Translations under genes and position numbers: made by a program
Origin: Thioalkalivibrio sp.
GTDB lineage: Bacteria; Pseudomonadota; Gammaproteobacteria; Ectothiorhodospirales; Ectothiorhodospiraceae
Reading direction: 5' to 3'
DNA length: 8,277 nucleotides
NCBI GenBank assembly: GCA_007136145.1
Contig: SLHN01000315.1
Location: 1 to 8,277, forward strand
In this document: positions 1-5,709 of the stretch, one piece after another
Layout of the letters: each line of letters starts with the position of its first letter
Position numbering within the stretch: the stretch's first letter is position 1
Notes under the pieces: generated by a model
Seen by the model: the letters and a program-made list of their open reading frames with translations, nothing else
What the model was told of the DNA's origin: nothing
Database searches by the model: none

Positions 1-37
1 AACCCTCGATATCGACAGGATGGTTCGACTGCCCTGA
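1..37 (+). CDS. Possible 3' end of an upstream gene (partial, weak)
   Basis: An open frame enters from the left edge and reads TLDIDRMVRLP before a TGA at 35-37. Third codon positions are mostly G or C, and a palindromic repeat of the kind usually found between genes starts at about the same place, so a gene ending here is plausible. Eleven codons are too few to identify a product, and the frame could be chance. The gene body would lie left of the window. Confidence 0.22.
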   Translation, partial: TLDIDRMVRLP

Positions 38-112
38 CGCGCAGCGGCAGGGCAGGACGCCAGCTTTGCTGGCGCCCCGGAGGGGTGAGCCGCGCAGCGG
101 CGAATCCATCCC
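18..112. repeat. Multi-hairpin palindromic intergenic element
   Basis: An outer imperfect stem is formed by 18-27 (GGATGGTTCG) and 101-111 (CGAATCCATCC). Inside it lie four small hairpins in a row: 31-36 with 48-53 (GCCCTG/CAGGGC), 58-64 with 68-74 (CGCCAGC, TTT loop, GCTGGCG, perfect), 75-78 with 82-85 (CCCC/GGGG), and 89-93 with 97-101 (GCCGC/GCGGC). The overall shape is clover-like. The bottom strand contains GGATGGATTCGCCGCTGCGC, of the type I associate with dispersed intergenic repeats in many proteobacteria. It may act as a transcription terminator or mRNA 3' end for a gene to the left. Copy number elsewhere in the genome cannot be seen from here. Confidence 0.6.
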
Positions 113-167
113 TCTCTCTCCGCCAGTACCCTGATCGCTGATCCGCTCAACACGACTCGTGAACGCC

Positions 168-196
168 CGGTGCCCCGCACGCGCGGGGATGAACTG
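168..196 (+). CRISPR. Solitary type I-E-like CRISPR repeat
   Basis: This 29-base unit has the layout of a type I-E repeat: a variable 5' end, a 6-bp stem CCCCGC (173-178) and GCGGGG (183-188) around ACGC, then ATGAACTG. It aligns without gaps to the E. coli-type repeat, keeping CCCC, GGGGAT, AAC and the final G. From memory it is even closer to repeats of the CCCCGCACGCGCGGGGATGAACCG kind in other proteobacteria. No second repeat lies 61 bases upstream (about 107-135). At 61 bases downstream (229-257) only the first ten bases are loosely similar and the stem is missing. There are no cas genes in the window. It is therefore an isolated repeat or array remnant, not a working array. Confidence 0.5.
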
Positions 197-302
197 TTGA
201 GTGAGGTGGGTTGCGGGACGAGAGCCGGGAGTTTCCCAATCCCAAACCGTGCCTGGCTCGAAAAAATCGTTTCAATCGGCTGCAATAAGGCTTAATCCAA
301 GA

Positions 303-322
303 ATATTATAATCAGCTAATAT
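303..322 (+). promoter_or_regulatory. AT-rich dyad over a TATAAT, putative promoter of the cytochrome gene
   Basis: ATATTA (303-308) and TAATAT (317-322) form a perfect 6-bp inverted repeat with an 8-base spacer. A consensus -10 hexamer TATAAT lies at 307-312, inside the dyad and about 65 bases before the ATG. No good -35 hexamer stands at 16-18 bases upstream, so the promoter may need an activator. The dyad may equally be an operator for a repressor blocking the -10. A second, weaker -10-like GATAAT is at 336-341. The regulator is unknown, and the pattern is not the FNR TTGAT-N4-ATCAA box. Confidence 0.35.
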
Positions 323-376
323 AGATCGTCTTGGCGATAATGACGGTTCGTTTTATGGGGAAAAGGAACTTGTCGG

Positions 377-1156
377 ATGAACACTGCCACCTTATTTGAA
401 CTACCGAGACTGCCTCTACCGGTTCGGGTACTTTTTACGGGATACCTGCTGGCCATTGGCGTTGGTCTGTTGATCGCCGGCGCACAGATCATGCTGACCC
501 ATGGGATGGCCGACGGCAAACCGGGCCTGTCGGTCGACGACGTTGTCTATAGCTATTACGGTAACCGCACCAACACCCGGCTCGAATCCGCACTGAATGG
601 GTCGATGCAGGGGTACGCATCGGACAAGGACCGTGCGACGTTGATAACCTGGGCGCGGCAGGGAGCGCCGATTTCGGACTGGGAACCCACGATTCAGCCG
701 ATCGTGGAACAGAACTGTGTGGCCTGTCACTCGAACGTACCTGGGCTTGCGAACTTCACGCAGGTGGAGAACTTACAGGCGCGTGCGGAAGTCGATACGG
801 GGCAAACGGTGGCGAGCTTGACCCGTAAGTCGCACATTCATCTGTTCGGGATCAGCATGCTGTTCTTTGGTGTGGGCCTGATCTTCGCGTTTGCCCGGGG
901 CTTCGATCCTGTGTTCAAGTCACTACTGATTGCGGCCCCGTTCGCCTTCCTGATTCTGGATGTGCTGGCGTGGTGGCTGACGAAAATGCAGCCGGGCTTC
1001 GCGTGGCTGGTGATGTTTGGTGGGTTCGGCTATTCGGTTGCATCCACCTTCATGATCTTCGCATCGTTGTATCAGATGTGGCTGATGCGCGTTCCGGAAC
1101 TCGTGGCTGCGGGTAGCAGCGTGAATGCTCAGCCAGGCACGCCGACGGCATCTTGA
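377..1156 (+). CDS. Membrane-anchored monoheme cytochrome c, family unrecognised
   Basis: This 259-residue protein has one c-type heme site, CVACH, at residues 114-118. One hydrophobic helix lies before it (about 17-39) and three after it (about 153-173, 183-201 and 207-235). The segment between helices 1 and 2 (about 41-150) carries the heme and should face the periplasm, where the heme would be attached by the cytochrome c maturation machinery. Histidines 153 and 155 at the start of helix 2 lie near the membrane surface and could be metal or heme ligands. The start is supported by AGGA at 364-367, nine bases before the ATG. I do not know an enzymatic role. Electron transfer to or from a quinol or another cytochrome is inferred from the heme alone. 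The gene is monocistronic, with its own AT-rich promoter region and a strong stem-loop after the stop. Confidence 0.85.
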   Translation: MNTATLFELPRLPLPVRVLFTGYLLAIGVGLLIAGAQIMLTHGMADGKPGLSVDDVVYSYYGNRTNTRLESALNGSMQGYASDKDRATLITWARQGAPISDWEPTIQPIVEQNCVACHSNVPGLANFTQVENLQARAEVDTGQTVASLTRKSHIHLFGISMLFFGVGLIFAFARGFDPVFKSLLIAAPFAFLILDVLAWWLTKMQPGFAWLVMFGGFGYSVASTFMIFASLYQMWLMRVPELVAAGSSVNAQPGTPTAS

Positions 1157-1165
1157 TGGTTCTTG

Positions 1166-1202
1166 CCGGTTGCCCCGCCGCCTGGAATGCGTGGGCAACC
1201 GG
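1166..1202. terminator. Stem-loop between convergent genes
   Basis: A perfect 10-bp stem is formed by CCGGTTGCCC (1166-1175) and GGGCAACCGG (1193-1202) with a 17-base loop. It starts nine bases after the cytochrome stop and ends 22 bases before the stop of the convergent GH13 gene, the classic place for a shared terminator. Only three T residues follow on the plus strand and none on the minus, so it is not a textbook Rho-independent terminator. It may instead protect both mRNA ends. Confidence 0.6.
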
Positions 1203-1224
1203 TTTCGAGCAAACCTTGGCCGGG

Positions 1225-2988
1225 TCAGGTAGTGGAGGGTTGTTGGAACACGGTCTTGCGGTCGGAGCCATTCTGTTCGCGGATCCTGAAGCCCAAGCTG
1301 CACAGGTCAGCTTCCAGAGAAACCGTGCTGTCGCCGTGCTGCCAGCGTAGATGCAGCTTGTCGGATGCAGTCGGAAGAATTGTCAACTCACCTTGAAATG
1401 CCGGTGACCGGTTGCGGAAGCGGATCATCTCCAGTTGCTGCCGCACTATCGGCCAGTTCAGGCGGGTTTCGATTTCGCCTATGTCGAGATTGGTCCGGTT
1501 GATCTCCTTGTGGCCTGCGGGGCCGCCGCGATCCGCAGCGGCGTAGTCGTTGCTCCCGGCGAATAGATCCAGGTACCAGATCTGCGGAATCCCTGGCATG
1601 AATAGCTGGATCGCGCGTGCCAGAAGCAGTTTACGGTCATCTTCGCCCAACGCACTGTAGTAGGTGGCATTGATCTGGTAATAGGCGATCTTTCGGCCAT
1701 CCGGCCCATACAGGTTCTTGACCCGGCCGCCGCGTTCGATGATGCGTTCCATCACCGCCTCGATCTCGGCGTCCCCGAGCAGGCCTGGACGGGATTCTCC
1801 GTCGACCTCGGCGCCGCGGAGGTCGAGTACGGGGATTCCGTCATGGCAGCCGAGCATGTTGATCGTCTCCAGTTGCTCGGCCTTGATCTCGTCGACCCAG
1901 CGCAGCAGATGCTCGCTGGTTCCGCGTTCCAGGGCGTCGATGACCAGGCCCGGAAGGAAAAAGTCGTAGATCGGATATCCTTCCTGCGCGACTTCGCGAT
2001 GCAACCCCTTGCCGTACTCGGCATGAACCTCGGGGAAGATGATCAGGTTGTACTTCCCGGCCATTTCCTTCAGCCGCTGCAGATACTCCCAGGTACCTGG
2101 TTTGTTGAAGAAATTGGCCTGACCAGGCTCCTTGTGCAGATAGGCGAAGGCATCCAGACGGATGATCTTCGCTCCGTAGTCCCGCAGTTGCCGCAGAGTC
2201 TGGTCGTAAAACTCCCAGACCTTCTCCGAACGGGCGTTCAGGTCCATCTGTCCCAGGTACAGACGGTGCCCCTTCAGAATTTCGCGTATCTCGTCGCGGA
2301 GATAGTCGTGGCCGTCGAGATAGATGCGATCGATGTCCGGTTCGGTCTGCAGCGCGGTGTTGACCATGGACGCGATCTGTGTGGCACTTTCTTGAGTGAC
2401 CCCGCTCAGGCCAGTGAACGCTTCGGCCGATACCGGTCTGTAGCTCACCTGCTGGTAGAACGTGTTCCAGTATGGCCGCTCGGAACCATCGGGAAAGGCG
2501 ACCTTCAGGATCGGCAGCCCGGGCTTGCGCAGGAAGAGCTTCTGCAGGTGCTCGTCGTGCGGAACCACGAAGCCATCATCACCGCGCTGGCCGCAACAGC
2601 TCCAGAAGTCGTTCCAGTCGACGAAGAAATCCTTGTATTCGGATGCGTCTCCCTTCTCCAGCAGATCCCGGAACTGTGGCGACGCCACCGAAAGATGGTT
2701 CAGGATGAGGTCAAACTTGAACAGGATCCCGAGGCGGTCGAGATCGTCCAGATCCTGCGGCCGGACGAGTTCCTCGTTGATCCCGTAATCAATGATCGAA
2801 AAGCCGCGATCGAGGTCGCTATTGAAGAAGGTGGGCAGGACATAAAGCAGCGAAAACGCGTCGTCGAGCTCGGGCCGTTTGAGCAAGGCGACCAGATCGG
2901 CGAGTTTTGCGCCGATGCTGTCCGGATAGGCGTTCAGCATGACGCCGCGCGGAAGCAATTGAGCGCGGGATTGATTTTTGCAGTGCAT
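1225..2988 (-). CDS. GH13 subfamily 18-like glycoside phosphorylase (sucrose phosphorylase type)
   Basis: This 587-residue alpha-amylase-superfamily (beta/alpha)8 enzyme most resembles sucrose phosphorylase and its relatives acting on glucosylglycerate or glucosylglycerol. Visible landmarks (numbered from the ATG at 2988) are LNAYPDSIG near residue 20, region I LILNH (97-98), the nucleophile Asp279 in RLDAFAY, the acid/base Glu320 in PEVHAEYGK, the transition-state Asp383 in HDGIPV, and YQINATYYSALG near 440, which matches sucrose phosphorylases closely. Such enzymes split an alpha-glucoside with phosphate to glucose 1-phosphate in the cytoplasm; no signal peptide is seen. An insertion of about 65 residues (about 178-243) precedes the nucleophile strand and is absent from the classical enzymes I can recall. 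An upstream GTG at 3057 is open in frame but lies in a hairpin and lacks a ribosome site. ATG 2940 is a shorter alternative. The exact substrate is not decided by sequence; sucrose or an osmolyte glucoside is most likely. Confidence 0.8.
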   Translation of the reverse strand: MHCKNQSRAQLLPRGVMLNAYPDSIGAKLADLVALLKRPELDDAFSLLYVLPTFFNSDLDRGFSIIDYGINEELVRPQDLDDLDRLGILFKFDLILNHLSVASPQFRDLLEKGDASEYKDFFVDWNDFWSCCGQRGDDGFVVPHDEHLQKLFLRKPGLPILKVAFPDGSERPYWNTFYQQVSYRPVSAEAFTGLSGVTQESATQIASMVNTALQTEPDIDRIYLDGHDYLRDEIREILKGHRLYLGQMDLNARSEKVWEFYDQTLRQLRDYGAKIIRLDAFAYLHKEPGQANFFNKPGTWEYLQRLKEMAGKYNLIIFPEVHAEYGKGLHREVAQEGYPIYDFFLPGLVIDALERGTSEHLLRWVDEIKAEQLETINMLGCHDGIPVLDLRGAEVDGESRPGLLGDAEIEAVMERIIERGGRVKNLYGPDGRKIAYYQINATYYSALGEDDRKLLLARAIQLFMPGIPQIWYLDLFAGSNDYAAADRGGPAGHKEINRTNLDIGEIETRLNWPIVRQQLEMIRFRNRSPAFQGELTILPTASDKLHLRWQHGDSTVSLEADLCSLGFRIREQNGSDRKTVFQQPSTT

Positions 2989-3052
2989 GGTTGGTCCGAA
3001 ATGCGTGATGCGCAAGGATAACGAACCTGTGCAACGTGCAGAAACCCCCTGG

Positions 3053-3067
3053 ATCACGAAGCGTGAT
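3053..3067. promoter_or_regulatory. Perfect small dyad upstream of the GH13 gene
   Basis: ATCACG (3053-3058) and CGTGAT (3062-3067) form a perfect 6-bp inverted repeat around AAG. It lies about 65 bases upstream of the chosen GH13 start, where an operator would be expected. A further GCGTGAT copy occurs at 3003-3009, between this dyad and the start. A repressor or activator site is plausible but no known family signature is recognised. It covers the alternative GTG start at 3057, which argues against that start. Confidence 0.3.
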
Positions 3068-3111
3068 TTGCCTGCGCGGCAGTACTTTGGTTAGCGTGAA
3101 AGAAACCGCGC

Positions 3112-3205
3112 AGGGTGCCGTGAGGCGAAGCCGAACCGCACCGATCCCACGCCGGCTGGCCCCCGGGCCTCGAGCGGTGCAATTCGCTGCGCTCATTGAC
3201 ACCCT
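3112..3205. repeat. Palindromic dispersed repeat with 30-base inverted arms
   Basis: The left arm (3112-3142, beginning AGGGTGCCGTGAG and ending CGCACC) and the reverse complement of the right arm (3176-3205, reading AGGGTGTCAATGAG and ending TTGCACC) agree at roughly two thirds of positions, with identical ends. They flank a GC-rich centre of 33 bases. The right arm, read on the minus strand, has the form TAGGGTG...AATGAGCGCAGCGAATTGCACC, which I recognise as a repeat scattered between genes in many proteobacteria. It holds no gene and may be a non-autonomous mobile or REP-like element. Confidence 0.55.
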
Positions 3206-3381
3206 ACGCTTGGAACTTTCATCGTTCGGGGTGGCCGCTGGCCGTGACAGTTAGCCGGGGCGATTTGTCCCCTTCGATTCCGAGTTGGAACGCCCGTGGC
3301 GAGTCAGGTTGGTGTGACAGGACACGGGCTTCCCGTACCGCAGATCGGGTGAGCAATGGCCAGGGCGGGTCCGGAACGTCA

Positions 3382-3404
3382 CGGCGGACCGGGGTGGTCC
3401 GCCG
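3382..3404 (-). terminator. Strong stem-loop just downstream of aztD
   Basis: CGGCGGACC (3382-3390) and GGTCCGCCG (3396-3404) form a perfect 9-bp GC-rich stem with a 5-base loop. It begins 23 bases after the aztD stop on the minus strand. No T run follows on that strand, so it is a candidate Rho-assisted terminator or mRNA-stabilising 3' end for the zinc locus. Confidence 0.5.
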
Positions 3405-3427
3405 CGAACCGCCGAACCGGGCAGGTC

Positions 3428-4747
3428 TCAGTGATCGCCGTAATCCTCCAGGCCTGCCGGATGCCGGAACAGAGTCATTCGTACTGGTGTGTCCGGCAGC
3501 TCGACCGCCTGCGTGATCTCGCCGTCGTGATCGAGATCGATTTCGAGCAGGTCGGAGTTCGCTGGTCGGGTCAGGTAGGCGAAACCGCCGACACTGCGCA
3601 GCACGGGACGCGTTCCGGTGCATTCAAACGGGTCCATCACCTGCATCGACGAGTGCACCTCCCAGCTGGCTACATCGACACTGTGCAGCATGCCGTCGAC
3701 GGTCAGCACCAGCAGATCCTCGCCGTGATCATCGCGCATCGTATAGCCACACTGGCCTGCAGGCAGGGTGAGAATATCGGCGTCGCTCAGGGCGTCGGCG
3801 GTCGGGTCGACACGAATCATCGCCTCGGTGCCCCAGGGTGCAACCGCCCACGAGTTCTCCGGGTGGAAGGCAAAATTCGAGATATGAAGTGTGCCTTCCG
3901 GATAAGCAATCTGCGCTTGCGTGAATCGGTCCGAAGCATGGGCGGGGTTGGGGTCGTGAGTGATGCGTAACACCCCACCTGCGCCATCGGTCCGATGACA
4001 TCCCAGCAGGTAGTGCGAGCCGACTACGGCGTAACCATGCAGGCCGGGGCAGGACTGTGGAAACGCAGCGACCTCCGCGCCCGCGGCATCGTAGATCCGG
4101 ATCCCAGTCCTCGCTCGACCTGTTCCCTCGGCCACGCTCATGATCACCGTATCCTCCGCGGTGGGCAGAGCCAAACCATGATGACCATTGCCGGTGAGCG
4201 CCACTGGAACAGGGTTACCGCCGGTTTCGAGCGCCGACCGGCGCAGGATCACGGCCACCGCGGGGTCGGTCTCTGCGTCGCCATCGAAGAAGAGTGCGAC
4301 ACGCCCGTCGCGAGAGACTACATGTGCCGGGCGGCCAGTGCCGTAGTTGGACCCGTTGACCGAAAACGCGAGCAGTGTCGGCGGATCCACCTCCAGGTGT
4401 ACGTGGTCCACGTGATCGAGCACCCAGACCCCGGAGTCCAGGAAGCGAAACTGCTGACCATCGCCCCGAACATTGATCACCCCGAACCGGCCGTCCTCGG
4501 TTGTGTTGACACCAGAAACATCCGGGATCTGATAGGTGGCCACGAGCTCACCGTTGGCCATTCCATAAACCCTCAATGAGCCGTCGGCATTCCCGACCAG
4601 AGCTCGGACCGCACCCGCGATCTCGTGGTCATGGTCATGGTCATGGTCATCATGGTTGCCATGGCTGCTACTGCTACTGCCGCCGCAGCCCGAAAGGGCC
4701 AAGGTAACCGCAAGTGCAATGGGGGTGAGTAGAACTGGAATCTTCAT
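3428..4747 (-). CDS. aztD: AztD-like zinc chaperone, His-rich beta-propeller lipoprotein
   Basis: This 439-residue protein starts with a lipoprotein signal: KIP, a hydrophobic core, then the lipobox LSGC with Cys21 as the lipidation site. Gly follows the Cys, so outer-membrane sorting is expected rather than retention in the inner membrane. A Ser linker and a His/Asp-rich tail (29-41, alternating HD) come next. The rest has the short repeated strands of a beta-propeller. Features shared with the AztD zinc metallochaperone family as I recall it are DHVDHVH (111-117), GHHGLALP (188-195), and two cysteines, Cys233 in SCPGLHG and Cys250 in LLGC, that could form a disulfide. AztD proteins bind zinc in the periplasm and pass it to the binding protein AztC. 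The start is supported by GAGAGG eight bases upstream of the ATG. The gene lies 122 bases behind aztB and has a Zur-like dyad, so it can be transcribed on its own. Lipid anchoring would differ from the soluble AztD I know. Confidence 0.82.
   Translation of the reverse strand: MKIPVLLTPIALAVTLALSGCGGSSSSSHGNHDDHDHDHDHEIAGAVRALVGNADGSLRVYGMANGELVATYQIPDVSGVNTTEDGRFGVINVRGDGQQFRFLDSGVWVLDHVDHVHLEVDPPTLLAFSVNGSNYGTGRPAHVVSRDGRVALFFDGDAETDPAVAVILRRSALETGGNPVPVALTGNGHHGLALPTAEDTVIMSVAEGTGRARTGIRIYDAAGAEVAAFPQSCPGLHGYAVVGSHYLLGCHRTDGAGGVLRITHDPNPAHASDRFTQAQIAYPEGTLHISNFAFHPENSWAVAPWGTEAMIRVDPTADALSDADILTLPAGQCGYTMRDDHGEDLLVLTVDGMLHSVDVASWEVHSSMQVMDPFECTGTRPVLRSVGGFAYLTRPANSDLLEIDLDHDGEITQAVELPDTPVRMTLFRHPAGLEDYGDH
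4625..4650 (-). repeat. Hexanucleotide tandem repeat coding the His-Asp tail of AztD
   Basis: Four copies of a 6-base unit (ATGGTC on the plus strand, the first copy beginning GTGG) run in a row and encode alternating Asp and His at about residues 33-41 of AztD. Because the unit is six bases, gain or loss of a copy keeps the frame and changes the number of His-Asp pairs. Confidence 0.75.
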
Positions 4748-4755
4748 ATCATGTA

Positions 4756-4761
4756 CCTCTC
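4756..4761 (-). promoter_or_regulatory. Ribosome binding site of aztD
   Basis: The minus strand reads GAGAGG here, eight bases before the ATG at 4747. It fixes the start that gives an intact lipoprotein signal. Confidence 0.7.
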
Positions 4762-4775
4762 GTTGTTAAATAAAA

Positions 4776-4789
4776 AACGCTATAACATT
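4776..4789 (-). promoter_or_regulatory. Zur-like operator upstream of aztD
   Basis: The minus strand reads AATGTTATAGCGTT, which matches the palindrome AATGTTATAACATT at 12 of 14 positions. That palindrome is close to the core of proteobacterial Zur operators as I remember them. The left half is perfect and the right half has two transitions. It lies 28 bases upstream of the aztD ATG, where a bound repressor would block transcription. Zur with zinc bound shuts off zinc uptake genes, which suits the genes here. A match scored by eye is suggestive, not proof. Confidence 0.45.
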
Positions 4790-4869
4790 GCGTTGGTTTC
4801 GCGAGTCCTGTCGCGAGAGAAGGAGCGGCTCTGCAATGGGCGCCCCCGCTCGATTCCGTGGAGCGTGGT

Positions 4870-5709
4870 TTACGAGCGCCGGTCGCCGGTCCGTTGGTCG
4901 ATTTGCCTTTTCCGGCTTCCGTTACTCTTCCATGAATCGACCAGAAACAGGGTGGCTCGGGGCACTGCGGCGATGATCAAAGCCCAGGTCACGAAGACCG
5001 GGGCAAATGGCTGGTCCAGGTGCAGTGCGCTGAACCAGCCCAGCATGAACACCGTGGTGCCCAACAGCAGCGACAGTGCGAGAAATCCACTCAGCCCCCG
5101 CGCGACCGAGGCCGCTCCCCATGCCGGCAACAGCAAGGCTGCGAGCGCGGCAGGGAGCCCGAGGGCGGCGGTGCCCAGCACCAGTACCCCGACCCACCAA
5201 GCCGCTTCGAGTACCACGAAGCCGCCGCGGTGTGTGGACCGCAGGCCGACGTCCGGGCTCGCCTGAGCCGACAGCCAGATGCGAACCAGCAGAGGTGCGA
5301 GCAATAGGCTTGCGACGGTGACGCTGACGATGGTCCAAAGCAGTTCGCGATCGAGGAAATAGACCTGTCCCTCGGCCCAGCGCGCCGCGGCGAGATTCGC
5401 CTGAGGTAGATTTGCCGATAACAGCGTGACCAAGGCAAGCCCCGCAAGAAACAGCGCCAGCGGCCAGCGCTCACGGTCACGTATGCGGTGCAACAGGATC
5501 ATCACCGCACCCGCCAGCGAGACGGCGACCGGAACCACAGGCAGGGTAACGGTCGCCGCAACCACCCCGCCGAGCGCCGCCCATTGTCCAACCGCCAAGG
5601 CCTGCCAGACCGACCCGCGCAGGAACAGCCCCGCACCTGCGAAAGCCAGCATCAGGGTGACCGCCAATCCCCCCGCGAATGGAACGGACCACCACGGATC
5701 GCTGTTCAC
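4870..5709 (-). CDS. aztB: AztB-like ABC-3 family zinc permease
   Basis: This 279-residue, strongly hydrophobic protein has about eight membrane helices (from around residue 8, 33, 57, 82, 124, 165 with a tight pair, 208 and 238) and a charged C-terminal tail, RKRQIDQRTGDRRS. Length, helix number and position next to an ABC ATPase and a metal-binding protein fit the ABC-3 permeases (ZnuB/AztB/TroC kind). It would form the inner-membrane channel for zinc, driven by the neighbouring ATPase. The start is GTG, overlapping the aztA stop as GTGA. There is no clear ribosome site of its own, so translation is probably coupled to aztA. Manganese or iron permeases of the same family look alike; the His-rich partners in the locus favour zinc. 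Confidence 0.8.
   Translation of the reverse strand: MNSDPWWSVPFAGGLAVTLMLAFAGAGLFLRGSVWQALAVGQWAALGGVVAATVTLPVVPVAVSLAGAVMILLHRIRDRERWPLALFLAGLALVTLLSANLPQANLAAARWAEGQVYFLDRELLWTIVSVTVASLLLAPLLVRIWLSAQASPDVGLRSTHRGGFVVLEAAWWVGVLVLGTAALGLPAALAALLLPAWGAASVARGLSGFLALSLLLGTTVFMLGWFSALHLDQPFAPVFVTWALIIAAVPRATLFLVDSWKSNGSRKRQIDQRTGDRRS

Larger units (their letters stand above)
1..376. other. Gene-poor leader of the cytochrome gene
   Basis: No convincing gene lies here beyond the possible 3' end at the left edge. In order, the stretch holds a multi-hairpin palindromic element (18-112), a short stretch resembling the 3' end of a serine tRNA (about 101-124), a single type I-E-like CRISPR repeat (168-196), about 100 bases with no recognisable structure, and an AT-rich promoter-like region from about 285 to 345. 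Base composition changes sharply from GC-rich (1-230) to AT-rich (285-345). That change fits a boundary between repeat-derived DNA and the promoter of the cytochrome gene. Confidence 0.6.
2989..3427. other. Gene-free stretch between the GH13 gene and aztD
   Basis: These 439 bases should carry the minus-strand promoter of the GH13 gene, but I see no convincing -35/-10 pair and no good ribosome site next to ATG 2988. The stretch holds the hairpin ATCACG-AAG-CGTGAT (3053-3067), a palindromic repeat of about 94 bases (3112-3205), a weaker stem GCCCGTG (3292-3298) with CACGGGC (3323-3329), and a strong stem-loop behind aztD (3382-3404). The short open frames here have no family resemblance and cross the palindromes, so I do not call genes. 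Confidence 0.6.

Noticed and set aside
229..257. Possible second CRISPR repeat exactly 61 bases after the first
   Set aside because: Only the first ten bases resemble a repeat; the GGGG half of the stem is missing. It is mentioned only as a possible decayed copy.
1843..3021. Long plus-strand open frame of 392 codons opposite the GH13 gene
   Set aside because: It lies antisense to a gene with complete catalytic motifs, has no family resemblance and no convincing ribosome site. It is a GC-rich shadow frame.
2989..3057. N-terminal extension of the GH13 protein from GTG 3057
   Set aside because: The extra 23 residues match no family feature, the GTG sits inside a hairpin and no ribosome site precedes it.
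3292..3329. GCCCGTG/CACGGGC stem as a further terminator
   Set aside because: The loop of 24 bases and the lack of a T run make it weak, and a much better stem-loop lies nearer to the aztD stop.
3356..3970. Plus-strand open frame of 204 codons across the 3' part of aztD
   Set aside because: It runs through the terminator stem-loop and antisense to aztD, without any recognisable domain.
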